This document shows positions 1-7,572 of a DNA stretch of 23,317 nt, in pieces. The position numbers and the translations under genes were made by a program. Source of the stretch: JAXDLK01 sp034666665 (GTDB lineage: Bacteria > Desulfobacterota > Binatia > JACPRU01); NCBI GenBank assembly GCA_034666665.1, contig JAXDLK010000227.1:1-23317 (forward strand). The letters are read 5' to 3'. The notes beneath the pieces are model-generated. The model was not told the origin of the DNA. It did not search any database and saw only the letters and a list, made by a program, of their open reading frames with translations. Each line of letters starts with the position of its first letter. Position 1 is the first letter of the stretch.

Positions 1-860
1 ACCTGCCCGGCATCCCGCTGCCGCCGACGCTGGTTCCGACCAGCGACCTCGGGGAGGCGCTCGCGAGGACCACGGCGATCCTTTGCGTGGTCCCCTCGCA
101 TCACGTGCGCAACGTCATGTCGGAGGCGGCGTCGCGGATCGACGGCGCCCCGATCATCATCAGCGCCTCCAAGGGCATCGAGGACGAGAGCTCGCGTACG
201 ATGCTCGGCGTGCTGGAGGACGTGCTTCCCGCTCGATTGAAAGGCCGTATCGCCGCTCTCTCGGGTCCGAGCTTCGCCCGCGAGGTGGCCCGCGGCATGC
301 CGACCGCCGTGACTGCCGCATCCGTCAGTGCGGCGACGGCGACTCAGGTGCAGTCCACCTTCACCACCTCGTTCTTCCGCGTCTACACCTCGACGGACGT
401 GATCGGCGTGGAGCTCGGCGGCGCCGTCAAGAACGTGATCGCGATCGGCGCCGGCCTCGCCGACGGCCTCGGCTTCGGCCACAACACGCGCGCCGCGCTG
501 ATCACCCGCGGGATCGCGGAGCTGCAGCGCCTCGGTGCGCGCATGGGTGCCGACCCGCGAACCCTCGCCGGTCTCTCCGGCCTCGGCGACCTGGTGCTCA
601 CGTGCACGGGCGATCTCTCCCGCAACCGCACCGTCGGCCTCCGCCTCGGACGCGGCGAAAAGCTCGAAGACATCGTCGGCGACATGAAGATGGTCGCCGA
701 AGGGATCCGCAACGCGAAATCGGTCCACCAGCTGGCGGCAAAGGTCGGAGTCGACATGCCGATCACGGAGCAGATGTATCTCCTGCTCCACGAAGGGAAG
801 CCGCCGCGGCAAGTCGTGATCGACCTGATGGGACGCGAGCTCAAGCCCGAATTCTACTGA
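1..860 (+). CDS. gpsA: Glycerol-3-phosphate dehydrogenase [NAD(P)+], 5'-truncated
   Basis: This cytosolic enzyme reduces dihydroxyacetone phosphate to sn-glycerol-3-phosphate, the backbone for phospholipid synthesis. The reading frame is open from the window edge (first full codon at base 3) to TGA at 858-860, giving about 285 residues of a protein normally near 330-340. The N-terminal Rossmann GxGxxG segment therefore lies outside the window. Visible family motifs are LPGIPLPPTL at the left edge, SGPSFAREVARGMPTAV, and the substrate-binding, catalytic-lysine stretch GAVKNVIAIGAGLADG followed by GHNTRAALITRG. GLSGLGDLVLTC and an EGI segment follow, all as expected for GpsA. It sits directly upstream of the rpmH cluster, separated by 187 bp that contains a promoter-like element, so it probably belongs to a separate transcription unit. 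No frameshift or missing motif is seen in the retained part. Confidence 0.96.
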   Translation, partial: LPGIPLPPTLVPTSDLGEALARTTAILCVVPSHHVRNVMSEAASRIDGAPIIISASKGIEDESSRTMLGVLEDVLPARLKGRIAALSGPSFAREVARGMPTAVTAASVSAATATQVQSTFTTSFFRVYTSTDVIGVELGGAVKNVIAIGAGLADGLGFGHNTRAALITRGIAELQRLGARMGADPRTLAGLSGLGDLVLTCTGDLSRNRTVGLRLGRGEKLEDIVGDMKMVAEGIRNAKSVHQLAAKVGVDMPITEQMYLLLHEGKPPRQVVIDLMGRELKPEFY

Positions 861-864
861 GCTC

Positions 865-912
865 CGCCGCGGCTGCGGCGCGGCACCGCGCACGGTCCCG
901 ACGAGCCGCAGC
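865..912 (+). terminator. GC-rich inverted repeats after gpsA (possible weak terminator)
   Basis: Just after the gpsA stop there are mutually exclusive hairpins. One is a 6-bp stem at 865-870/875-880 with a GGCT loop. The other is an 8-bp perfect stem at 872-879/905-912. No T-tract follows, so this is not a canonical intrinsic terminator. It may be a weak or factor-assisted end for gpsA, or only GC-rich coincidence. Confidence 0.3.
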
Positions 913-927
913 GGCGTCCGGAAAGAA

Positions 928-957
928 TTGACATGATCGGCGGCGTGTGGTGACTAT
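928..957 (+). promoter_or_regulatory. Putative sigma-70 promoter for the rpmH-rnpA cluster
   Basis: A perfect -35 hexamer TTGACA lies at 928-933. The best -10 candidate is GACTAT at 952-957 (3 of 6 matches, 18-bp spacer), so the -10 is weak. The position about 90 bp upstream of rpmH, in the only sizeable gap of the left third, supports a promoter role. Seen: the hexamers. Inferred: activity. Confidence 0.45.
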
Positions 958-1047
958 CCGCTCTTCGCCAAGGCCGGACCGTCGGCTCCGAGCGACGGGG
1001 TCCGCAGCTGTCGGGCGCTCAGCAGATCGCGAAAGGAACGGAACTCG

Positions 1048-1209
1048 ATGAAGCGCACTTATCAGCCGAGCAACGTGCGCCGGAAGCGGACTCATGGGTT
1101 CCTCGAGCGAATGTCGACACCTGGCGGCAGGAACGTGCTCAAGCGCAGGCGGCGGAAAGGCCGGCACCGGCTCACCGTCGAGGTGCCGCCGAAGCGCGCC
1201 CGACGCTGA
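1048..1209 (+). CDS. rpmH: 50S ribosomal protein L34
   Basis: L34 is a small, very basic protein of the large ribosomal subunit. The 53-residue product begins MKRTYQPSNVRRKRTHGF and contains the core GGRNVLKRRRRKGRHRL, which matches the L34 signature closely. The ATG at 1048 has an AAGGA stretch about 10 nt upstream. Most L34 proteins are 44-47 residues; this one carries a short extra basic C-terminus (EVPPKRARR). It is followed four bases later by the rnpA start, the near-universal rpmH-rnpA pairing. In many bacteria dnaA lies on the other side of rpmH, but here gpsA does. Confidence 0.96.
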   Translation: MKRTYQPSNVRRKRTHGFLERMSTPGGRNVLKRRRRKGRHRLTVEVPPKRARR

Positions 1210-1213
1210 CGTC

Positions 1214-1570
1214 GTGACGGCGGGCGCCTCCGCGAGCGACGGCTTCACCTTCGCGAAGAAGATCCGGCTGCGGAAGCGGCGTGAGTTCCTCGCCGCGCAG
1301 CGGAAGGGTCGCCGCCGCCACACGCCGCACTTCATCGTCATCTCCGGCGCCGCTCATTCCACCGAGTCACGCTTCGGAGTGACCGTCAGCCGTGAAGTCG
1401 GGGGTTCGGTGATCAGGAACCGGGTGAAGCGCAGAGTCCGCGAGTTCTTCCGATTGCGGCGAGCAAGCGTCCGCGAGGCGAAGGATTGGGTGGTGATCGC
1501 CAAACGCGGTGCGGAGAAGCTTTCCTATGGGGACGTGGAAGAGGAGCTCGCTCCGATCCTCGTGGGCTGA
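1214..1570 (+). CDS. rnpA: Ribonuclease P protein component
   Basis: This is the protein cofactor of RNase P, which helps the catalytic RNA remove 5' leaders from pre-tRNAs. The 118-residue product contains IRLRKRREFLAAQRKGRRRH near the N-terminus and the signature basic helix RNRVKRRVREFFR in the middle, the RNR motif of the family. Length fits the family (about 110-120). I chose GTG at 1214 because it lies 4 nt after the rpmH stop and gives a normal N-terminus. An in-frame ATG at 1094 would overlap most of rpmH and add a non-family leader. No strong Shine-Dalgarno sequence precedes the GTG, so translation is probably coupled to rpmH. Confidence 0.93.
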   Translation: MTAGASASDGFTFAKKIRLRKRREFLAAQRKGRRRHTPHFIVISGAAHSTESRFGVTVSREVGGSVIRNRVKRRVREFFRLRRASVREAKDWVVIAKRGAEKLSYGDVEEELAPILVG

Positions 1571-1610
1571 AGGACCCGCCACTTCCGCCGCGCCGGCAGG
1601 CGTGTCTGGA

Positions 1611-1823
1611 GTGGCGACCTGCGTTCCCCGACTCGCGATCCGAGCGTATCGAATGTTCGTCTCGCCGCTGTTCCTCGGCGCGTGCCGCTTCGAGCCCTCG
1701 TGCTCGCGCTATGCGGAGGACGCGCTGGCACTTCACGGCTTCACCCGGGGCGTGACGCTCGCGGCGAGAAGGCTGCTCCGTTGCCACCCGTGGAATGCGG
1801 GCGGCTACGATCCGGTGCGGTAG
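1611..1823 (+). CDS. yidD: Membrane protein insertion efficiency factor YidD
   Basis: YidD is a small membrane-associated protein proposed to assist YidC-dependent insertion. The sequence has the family hallmarks IRAYRMFVSPL, CRFEPSCSRYA with two conserved cysteines, GF.RG, and the terminal RCHPWNAGGYDPV. Starting at GTG 1611 gives 70 residues, with about 13 residues before the conserved FVSPL as in other family members. GTG at 1602 is an equally readable alternative three codons earlier. The gene lies 40 nt after rnpA and 15 nt before yidC, the standard rnpA-yidD-yidC order. Confidence 0.93.
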   Translation: MATCVPRLAIRAYRMFVSPLFLGACRFEPSCSRYAEDALALHGFTRGVTLAARRLLRCHPWNAGGYDPVR

Positions 1824-1838
1824 CGCACCCTGCCGGCA

Positions 1839-3509
1839 ATGGATAAGCGGCTCCTACTCGCCGTCGTTTTGTCGGTCCTGGTGGTGATCGCCTACCAGGA
1901 ATACCTGCGCATCTATTTTCCGGAGATCAAGAAGCCGGCGGCGCCTCCGGCGGAGACCACGCCTCGTGCGACCGGCACGGCGCCGATCGATGCCGCACCC
2001 CCTCCGCCCGTGCAGGCCACGCGCGAAGACGGGACCCCGCGGCCTGCACTGACGGCGGACGTCAGCGTCGAGACGGATCTGTGGCAGATCGGCATCTCCT
2101 CGGTCGGCGGCAGTCTGGTGAGCATGAAGCTCAAGGAGTACCGCGCGACGGTTGATCCCAAGAGCCCACCACTCGACCTCGTGGCCGCGGCCGGCGGGCA
2201 CCCCCCCTTGGCTCTCCGGTTCCACGGCGAGCGCATCTGGAGCGACGAGGACGTGCGCTACGAGCCTTCGGCGACGTCTCTCGTGCTCGCGGGAAGCGAC
2301 CGCGGCGAGCTCGTCTTGCGAGGCGAGCATCCGGACCTCGGACCGATCGAAAAACGGCTGCGATTCGAGGGCTCGAGTTACCTCTTGTCGATCGGGGTGT
2401 CCGCGCCGCGTGCGGCGGAGGCGGCGCGAGAGGTGGCGGTCCTCTGGAGCCATTCACGGTTCGCCCCGGCGCACCGTGGTGAGCACTACCGGGGAGTGGA
2501 GGCGCTCGTCGGACGAAAGCTCCTGTATCTGGCGCCCACCGACCTCGAGAAGGGAATCGTCGCGCCGGACCCACAGGTGGCCGGTGCCGGTCCGGTCTTC
2601 TGGGGCGGTTATGCGGATAGCTACTTCCTCTCGGCGCTGATCCCGCAGAAACCGGAGCAGGCCCGTTTCTGGACGAAGCTCGAAGGCGACGTCGTCGTTT
2701 CCGAGCTTCTGCTCCCGGCGCGGAGCGTGGAAGCGGAGCGCGAGCCGTTCGTTCTCTATGCCGGGCCGAAGAGCCTCGATCACCTGAAGCCGGCGGGGCA
2801 CAACCTCGTGCGGGCGCTCGATCTCGGGTGGTTCAGCTTCGTCGCCGAGCCGATGCTCCGTGTGCTGAAGCTTTTTCACGGGGTCACCGGAAACTACGGA
2901 TGGGACATCATCCTGCTCACCGTGATGATCAAGGTGCTCTTCATCCCGCTGACGCAGAAAAGCTACAAGTCCATGCAAGAGCTGCAGAAATTGCAGCCGC
3001 AAATGAAGAAGCTCCAGGAGAAGTACAAGGACGACCGTGCCGCGCTCAACCGCGAGGTGATGGAGCTCTACCGCCGGCACAAGGTGAACCCGCTCGGCGG
3101 CTGCCTGCCGATGCTGCTGCAGATGCCGGTGTTCATCGGCCTCTACAACGCGCTCTTCTATGCGGTCGAATTGCGACACGCGCCGTTCGCGTTGTGGATC
3201 AACGACCTTTCCGCGCCCGATCGTCTACCGCCCTTCCCTCACCCTCCACTCGCCAACGTGGCGGGCATCGACGTACGCATTCCGGTGCTCACGCTACTGA
3301 TGGGCGTCAGCATGATCGTTCAGACGCGCATGACGCCGGCATCCGGAGATCCGACGCAGCAGCGGATGATGATGTTCATGCCGGTGGTGTTCACGGTCAT
3401 GTTCGTCAGCTTCCCGGCGGGGCTGGTGCTCTACTGGTTCGTCAACAACGTCCTGACGGTCGTACAGCAAAAGATGGTCCAGCGAGCCGCGCAGGCGAAG
3501 AAAAGTTGA
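1839..3509 (+). CDS. yidC: Membrane protein insertase YidC
   Basis: YidC inserts and folds inner-membrane proteins, alone or with SecYEG; substrates in model bacteria include the F-ATPase c subunit. The 556-residue product has the long Gram-negative architecture. A first transmembrane segment (LLLAVVLSVLVVIAYQEYL, about residues 4-22) is followed by a Pro/Ala/Thr-rich linker, then a periplasmic beta domain to about residue 320. The five-helix insertase core occupies about residues 330-550, with YGWDIILLTVMIKVLFIPLT, KLQPQMKKLQEKYKDD, NPLGGCLPMLLQMPVFIGLY and PAGLVLYWFVNNVLT. The hydrophilic-groove arginine of E. coli YidC is a lysine here (MIKVLFIPLT). The stop codon overlaps the TTG start of jag. 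Confidence 0.97.
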   Translation: MDKRLLLAVVLSVLVVIAYQEYLRIYFPEIKKPAAPPAETTPRATGTAPIDAAPPPPVQATREDGTPRPALTADVSVETDLWQIGISSVGGSLVSMKLKEYRATVDPKSPPLDLVAAAGGHPPLALRFHGERIWSDEDVRYEPSATSLVLAGSDRGELVLRGEHPDLGPIEKRLRFEGSSYLLSIGVSAPRAAEAAREVAVLWSHSRFAPAHRGEHYRGVEALVGRKLLYLAPTDLEKGIVAPDPQVAGAGPVFWGGYADSYFLSALIPQKPEQARFWTKLEGDVVVSELLLPARSVEAEREPFVLYAGPKSLDHLKPAGHNLVRALDLGWFSFVAEPMLRVLKLFHGVTGNYGWDIILLTVMIKVLFIPLTQKSYKSMQELQKLQPQMKKLQEKYKDDRAALNREVMELYRRHKVNPLGGCLPMLLQMPVFIGLYNALFYAVELRHAPFALWINDLSAPDRLPPFPHPPLANVAGIDVRIPVLTLLMGVSMIVQTRMTPASGDPTQQRMMMFMPVVFTVMFVSFPAGLVLYWFVNNVLTVVQQKMVQRAAQAKKS

Positions 3510-4234
3510 AACGCTCCCTCGAAGCCGAGGGCGGGTCGATCGACGAGGCGATCGCGCGCGGGCTGGAGAGCTTGGGGCTCGATCGCGCGGGAGCCGAGGT
3601 GGAGATCCTTCGGGACGCGCGGCGTGGTCTGCTCGGCTTCGGCGGACAGAAAGCTCGGGTACGAGTCTCCGAGCGCGGCCCGCTGGTCGAAGCGAGCGAC
3701 GGTACGCGAACCGTCGCGCCGGAAGCGGCACCGGCAGGACGGCCGGCGAGGACGGGCGCGCAGCCCGCCGCCGAGAACGTCCTCCGCGAGATGCTGCGGA
3801 TGATGGACTTCCCAGCCGAGGTCGAAGCCAGCGCGGATCCCGAGACGGGGCAGGCGGCGCTGACCATTGCCAGCGAAAGCGGCGCGCTCCTGATCGGGCG
3901 CCACGGCCAGACGCTGGACTCGATCGAGTACCTGGTGAACCGCATCGCCGGGCGCGGGGAAGATGGCGGCCGGGTGATCGTGGATGCCGAGGGCTATCGG
4001 GAACGGCGCCGCCGTTCACTGACCGAAATGGCGCTACGCCTCGCGGGCGACGCGAAGCGCAGCGGCAACGCGGAAACCATGATGCCGATGACTCCACGCG
4101 ACCGCCGGATCGTTCATCTCGCGCTGCAGGCCGACCCCCGCGTCAGCACGCGGAGCCTCGGGGACGGTCATCTCAAATCGGTGGTGATCAGCCCGGTACG
4201 CGCCGCTCGGCGCCCTCAGCGTCAGCCCCGTTGA
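3506..4234 (+). CDS. jag: RNA-binding protein Jag/KhpB (Jag_N-KH-R3H)
   Basis: Jag/KhpB is a cytosolic RNA-binding protein usually encoded after yidC; in Firmicutes it acts with KhpA in cell elongation control. The 242-residue product shows all three family parts. These are an N-terminal Jag_N domain (SIDEAIARGLESLGL, then RRGLLGFGGQKARVRV), a KH-like domain with GALLIGRHGQTLDSIEYLVN, and a C-terminal R3H domain with MTPRDRRIVHLALQADPRV followed by STRSLGDGHLKSVVISP. The start is taken at TTG 3506, which overlaps the yidC stop as TTGA and gives the family-like beginning MKRSLEAEGGSIDEA. No other start in this frame keeps the Jag_N domain without running far into yidC. Confidence 0.93.
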   Translation: MKRSLEAEGGSIDEAIARGLESLGLDRAGAEVEILRDARRGLLGFGGQKARVRVSERGPLVEASDGTRTVAPEAAPAGRPARTGAQPAAENVLREMLRMMDFPAEVEASADPETGQAALTIASESGALLIGRHGQTLDSIEYLVNRIAGRGEDGGRVIVDAEGYRERRRRSLTEMALRLAGDAKRSGNAETMMPMTPRDRRIVHLALQADPRVSTRSLGDGHLKSVVISPVRAARRPQRQPR

Positions 4235-4240
4235 TCGAGA

Positions 4241-4254
4241 CCGCCGGAAGGCGG
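4241..4254 (+). other. Small hairpin with GGAA tetraloop between jag and mnmE
   Basis: CCGCC (4241-4245) and GGCGG (4250-4254) form a 5-bp stem closed by GGAA, a GNRA-class loop. It lies a few bases after the jag stop. No T-tract follows, so it may be an attenuating or processing element rather than a terminator. Function is not shown. Confidence 0.35.
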
Positions 4255-4288
4255 CGGTGCGAAGGTGGTCGATCCGGCATCGCGCGGT

Positions 4289-4294
4289 TATGAT
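4289..4294 (+). promoter_or_regulatory. -10-like TATGAT just upstream of mnmE
   Basis: TATGAT matches the sigma-70 -10 consensus at 5 of 6 positions and ends six bases before the GTG at 4301. The -35 region (around 4266-4271) matches poorly. If used, transcription would begin at or near the start codon. Its isolation and weak -35 make this tentative. Confidence 0.3.
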
Positions 4295-4300
4295 GCCGCC

Positions 4301-5656
4301 GTGTACGACGCGGACACGATCGCAGCCATCGCCACTCCCGCGGGTATCGGTGCGGTCGCGATCGTCCGCGTGAGCGGCCCGCGAGCCATCGCGATCGCGA
4401 AGACGATCTTCGCCGGCTTTCCCTCGACCGGGCTGGAGAGTCACCGTCTGTACGTCGGGCGTGTCACGGACACCGACGGCGCCGTGCTCGATCGCGGGCT
4501 CGCCGTCGTGATGCGATCACCTCACAGCTACACCGGTGAAGACGTGGTCGAGCTGCAGGTGCACGGGAGCCCGGTGGTGGCCCGCGCGGTCCTCGAGCTG
4601 ACGTTCCGCCACGGAGCGAGAGCCGCCCGATCCGGCGAGTTCACCATGCGCGCATTTCTCAACGGCAAGATCGATCTCGCGCAGGCGGAGTCGGTGGCCG
4701 ACCTCGTCGCCGCCAGCACCCCGGCGGCGGCGCGCGCCGCGGCGCTCCAGCTCGACGGTAGCCTCTCCCGCGCCGTCGAAGAGATCCTCGATGTGCTCGT
4801 CGGCACGGCTGCGGAGCTCGAGGCCTCGCTCGACTTCGCGGAGGAGGACGTCGGCGACATCGACGTGGAAGAGATCGCAAGGCGCCTCGAAGCGCAGGCG
4901 GTACGCTGCCGCGACCTCGCCTCCACCAGCCGCCGCGGCCGATTGCTGCGTCACGGCGCGCGCGTCGCGATCGTCGGCAAGCCGAACGTCGGGAAATCCA
5001 GCCTGTTGAACCGCCTGCTGCTGTCGGACCGTGCGATCGTGACGCCAATCGCGGGTACGACGCGGGATGCCCTCGAGGAAGCCGCAGAAATCGACGGTAT
5101 CCCGGTGGTCGTGGTCGATACCGCCGGTCTCCGGCCGACTGCCGACGAGGTCGAGCGGGAAGGCGTGAGACGAACGCGGGAGCAGATCGGCATCGCCGAT
5201 CTCGTGCTGCTGGTCGTCGATGCGAGTACCGGCCTCGACGCCGTGGATCGCGATGTGCTCGAGGCGGTCACGGGGACGCCGTTTCTCGTCGTCGCGAACA
5301 AGATCGACCTCGGTCGGGCGGCTTCTTCGAATGGACATCGGCCGGCGGTCTACACGTCCGCTCGCACTGGAGAGGGCATCGCGGAGCTACGGCGGGAGAT
5401 CACGCGCGAGGTTGGTGGCGGTCAGGCGGACTTCGGAGGACTCGCGGTTCTCCGCGAGCGTCATCGGTCAGCGCTCGAAGCTGCCGCCGCGGCTCTCGAC
5501 GTCGCATCCCGATCGCTGGAGGAAGGCGGTACGGCAGACGTGATCGCCGTCGACGTCAACCTGGCGATCGGTGCGCTATCGGAGATTCTCGGACGAGTCC
5601 CCTCGGCCGAAGATGTGCTACACCGCATTTTCGGGGAGTTCTGTATTGGCAAGTGA
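4301..5656 (+). CDS. mnmE: tRNA-5-carboxymethylaminomethyluridine GTPase MnmE
   Basis: MnmE works with MnmG to install carboxymethylaminomethyl groups on U34 of certain tRNAs, using GTP hydrolysis and a folate donor. The 451-residue product has the N-terminal folate-binding domain (DTIAAIATPAGIGAVAIVRVSG; SYTGEDVVELQVHGSP; GEFTMRAFLNGKIDLAQAE). A central helical domain carries an inserted G domain with GKPNVGKS at residues 226-233, DTAGLR, and NKIDL. The terminal FCIGK contains the essential cysteine. GTG 4301 is preferred because it places DTIAAIATP at the normal N-terminus; an upstream in-frame GTG at 4265 would add a non-family leader. It is adjacent to its partner mnmG. Confidence 0.96.
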   Translation: MYDADTIAAIATPAGIGAVAIVRVSGPRAIAIAKTIFAGFPSTGLESHRLYVGRVTDTDGAVLDRGLAVVMRSPHSYTGEDVVELQVHGSPVVARAVLELTFRHGARAARSGEFTMRAFLNGKIDLAQAESVADLVAASTPAAARAAALQLDGSLSRAVEEILDVLVGTAAELEASLDFAEEDVGDIDVEEIARRLEAQAVRCRDLASTSRRGRLLRHGARVAIVGKPNVGKSSLLNRLLLSDRAIVTPIAGTTRDALEEAAEIDGIPVVVVDTAGLRPTADEVEREGVRRTREQIGIADLVLLVVDASTGLDAVDRDVLEAVTGTPFLVVANKIDLGRAASSNGHRPAVYTSARTGEGIAELRREITREVGGGQADFGGLAVLRERHRSALEAAAAALDVASRSLEEGGTADVIAVDVNLAIGALSEILGRVPSAEDVLHRIFGEFCIGK

Positions 5657-5688
5657 CGTTCGACGTCGAACCTGTCCCCGAGCTCTGC

Positions 5689-7572
5689 ATGTTTCACGTG
5701 AAACCTCTCGACGCCTTCGACGTCATCGTCGTCGGTGCAGGCCACGCTGGCATCGAAGCAGGCCTTGCGGCTGCGCGGATCGGACGGCGAACCCTCGTTC
5801 TGACGCTCAACATCGATCACGCGGGCCAGATGTCCTGCAATCCTGCGATCGGGGGTATCGGCAAGGGTCACCTGGTCCGTGAGGTCGACGCTCTCGGTGG
5901 CGAGATGGCGTTGGCGATCGATGAGACCGGAATCCAGTTTCGGCGCCTGAACACGAGAAAAGGGCCGGCGGTGAGGGCAACCCGCGCGCAGGCGGATAAG
6001 GCCGTGTACCGCGCGCGCATGAAGGTTACTCTCGAAAATCAGCATCTGCTGCACCTGCGTCAGGGCGCCGTCGAGCGGCTGCTCATCGAGCGCGGCCGAG
6101 TCATCGGTGTGGAGAGCCAGATCGGGGAGATCTTCTCGAGCGCCGCCGTCATCCTCACGACCGGGACCTTCCTGCGAGGGCTGGTGCACGTTGGTGATCG
6201 CAGCTTCGCCGCGGGACGGGCGGGAGACTTCGCGGCCCTCGGCCTATCCGAGCAACTCGCGGAGCTAGGCGTTCGGGTCGGTCGGCTGAAGACGGGAACG
6301 TGCCCGAGGCTGGATCGCCGGACCATCGACTTCGCCCGGCTCGAGATCCAGCCGGGAGACGATCCCCCGCCGCGGTTCTCGTTCCGAACGCAGGAGCGCC
6401 AGCGGCAGCAGATCCCCTGCCACCTGACGCACACCACGGAAACCACGCATGAGATCGTCCGCGGTGCGATCGACCGCTCGCCGATGTACAACGGGACCAT
6501 CGATAGCCGCGGTCCGCGATACTGTCCGTCGATCGAAGACAAGGTGATGCGATTCCCGAACAAGCTTCGGCACCGCGTCTTCCTCGAGCCGGAAGGCGCC
6601 GGTACCGTCGAGATCTACCCGAACGGCCTCTCGACCAGCTTGCCACTGGATGCTCAGGCGGCAATGGTCCGATCGATCCCCGGGCTCGAGGCCGCGGAGA
6701 TCATGCGTCCGGGCTACGCGATCGAGTACGACTACTGCGACCCGACGCAGCTGAGCTCCTCGCTCGAGAGCAAGCTGCTCGGCGGTCTCTACCTCGCGGG
6801 CCAGATCAACGGCACCACCGGGTACGAAGAAGCCGCCGCCCAGGGAATCATCGCCGGGATCAACGCCGCGCTCGCCTGCGAAGGTCGGGATCCGATCGTT
6901 CTCGGCCGCGAGCAGGCCTACATCGGCGTCCTCATCGACGATCTGGTCACGAAAGGGATCGGCGGTGAGCCATACCGGATGTTCACCTCTCGGGCCGAGC
7001 ATCGATTGCTCTTGCGCGAGGACAACGCGGATCTGCGGCTCAGCGAACTCGGGCGCGACGTCGGGTTGCTGGCGCCGGAGAGCTATGACCACGTGACGGA
7101 AAAGCGGAAGCGTCTGGACTGCGGAACGAAGCTGCTCGAGGAGACTCGCCTGCTACCGAGCGCGGACGCGCAAGAGCGGCTTCGACAACTCGGATCCGCC
7201 CCGATCCGACATTCGACCTCTCTGGCGTCCCTTCTGCGCCGATCGGAGCTCTCCTACGCCGACGTCGTTTCCCTCGGCGGTTTGCACCCCGAAGCCGAGG
7301 AGATCGCCGCGCAGATCGAGGTCCTGGTGAAATACGCTGGGTACATCGAGCGTCAGGCGGCGACCATCGCACGCTCGCGAGGGCTCGACGAGGCACGTTT
7401 GCCCGCGGATCTCGACTACGCCGCGATCCGAGGGTTGTCGAACGAGGTGCGCGAGAAGCTCGTGGCCATCCGCCCGCGGTCTCTCGGCCAGGCGGCGAGG
7501 ATCGCCGGGGTCACACCGGCGGCGATTTCCCTTCTTGCCATCCATCTCCGTCGAGCCACGTCCGGACGGTGA
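5689..7572 (+). CDS. mnmG: tRNA uridine-5-carboxymethylaminomethyl(34) synthesis enzyme MnmG (GidA)
   Basis: MnmG is the FAD- and NADH-dependent partner of MnmE in U34 modification. The 627-residue product has the FAD-binding motif VVGAGHAGIEAGLAA near the N-terminus, CNPAIGGIGKGHLVREVDALGG, RRLNTRKGPAVRATRAQADK, the GidA signature GLYLAGQINGTTGYEEAAAQG, and GEPYRMFTSRAEHRLLLREDNAD. These are all canonical and the length is normal. ATG 5689 gives the start MFHVKP, whose codons are a parS site. An in-frame GTG at 5653 overlapping the mnmE stop would add 12 residues and is a real alternative, since a GGGGAG lies upstream of it. The stop overlaps rsmG. Confidence 0.96.
   Translation: MFHVKPLDAFDVIVVGAGHAGIEAGLAAARIGRRTLVLTLNIDHAGQMSCNPAIGGIGKGHLVREVDALGGEMALAIDETGIQFRRLNTRKGPAVRATRAQADKAVYRARMKVTLENQHLLHLRQGAVERLLIERGRVIGVESQIGEIFSSAAVILTTGTFLRGLVHVGDRSFAAGRAGDFAALGLSEQLAELGVRVGRLKTGTCPRLDRRTIDFARLEIQPGDDPPPRFSFRTQERQRQQIPCHLTHTTETTHEIVRGAIDRSPMYNGTIDSRGPRYCPSIEDKVMRFPNKLRHRVFLEPEGAGTVEIYPNGLSTSLPLDAQAAMVRSIPGLEAAEIMRPGYAIEYDYCDPTQLSSSLESKLLGGLYLAGQINGTTGYEEAAAQGIIAGINAALACEGRDPIVLGREQAYIGVLIDDLVTKGIGGEPYRMFTSRAEHRLLLREDNADLRLSELGRDVGLLAPESYDHVTEKRKRLDCGTKLLEETRLLPSADAQERLRQLGSAPIRHSTSLASLLRRSELSYADVVSLGGLHPEAEEIAAQIEVLVKYAGYIERQAATIARSRGLDEARLPADLDYAAIRGLSNEVREKLVAIRPRSLGQAARIAGVTPAAISLLAIHLRRATSGR
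5690..5705. promoter_or_regulatory. parS: parS centromere-like site inside the 5' end of mnmG
   Basis: TGTTTCACGTGAAACC matches the broadly conserved chromosomal parS consensus TGTTTCACGTGAAACA at 15 of 16 positions. The inner 14 bases form a perfect palindrome. It lies about 3.4 kb from parB, and the window encodes both ParA and ParB. ParB is expected to nucleate here and spread as a CTP-dependent clamp. The site also encodes mnmG residues Met-Phe-His-Val-Lys. Confidence 0.88.

Noticed and set aside
1094..1213. Upstream in-frame ATG extension of rnpA
   Set aside because: It would overlap most of rpmH and add residues unlike the family N-terminus; GTG 1214 fits better.
2935..2955. Lysine in place of the YidC groove arginine as a functional anomaly
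   Set aside because: The substitution is conservative and, as far as I recall, common in this broad lineage, so it is noted but not treated as a defect.
7087..7096. CACGTG core within mnmG, considered as a third parS
   Set aside because: Only the central hexamer matches; flanks lack GTTT/AAAC. The same holds for CACGTG near 16699, 17574 and 21169.
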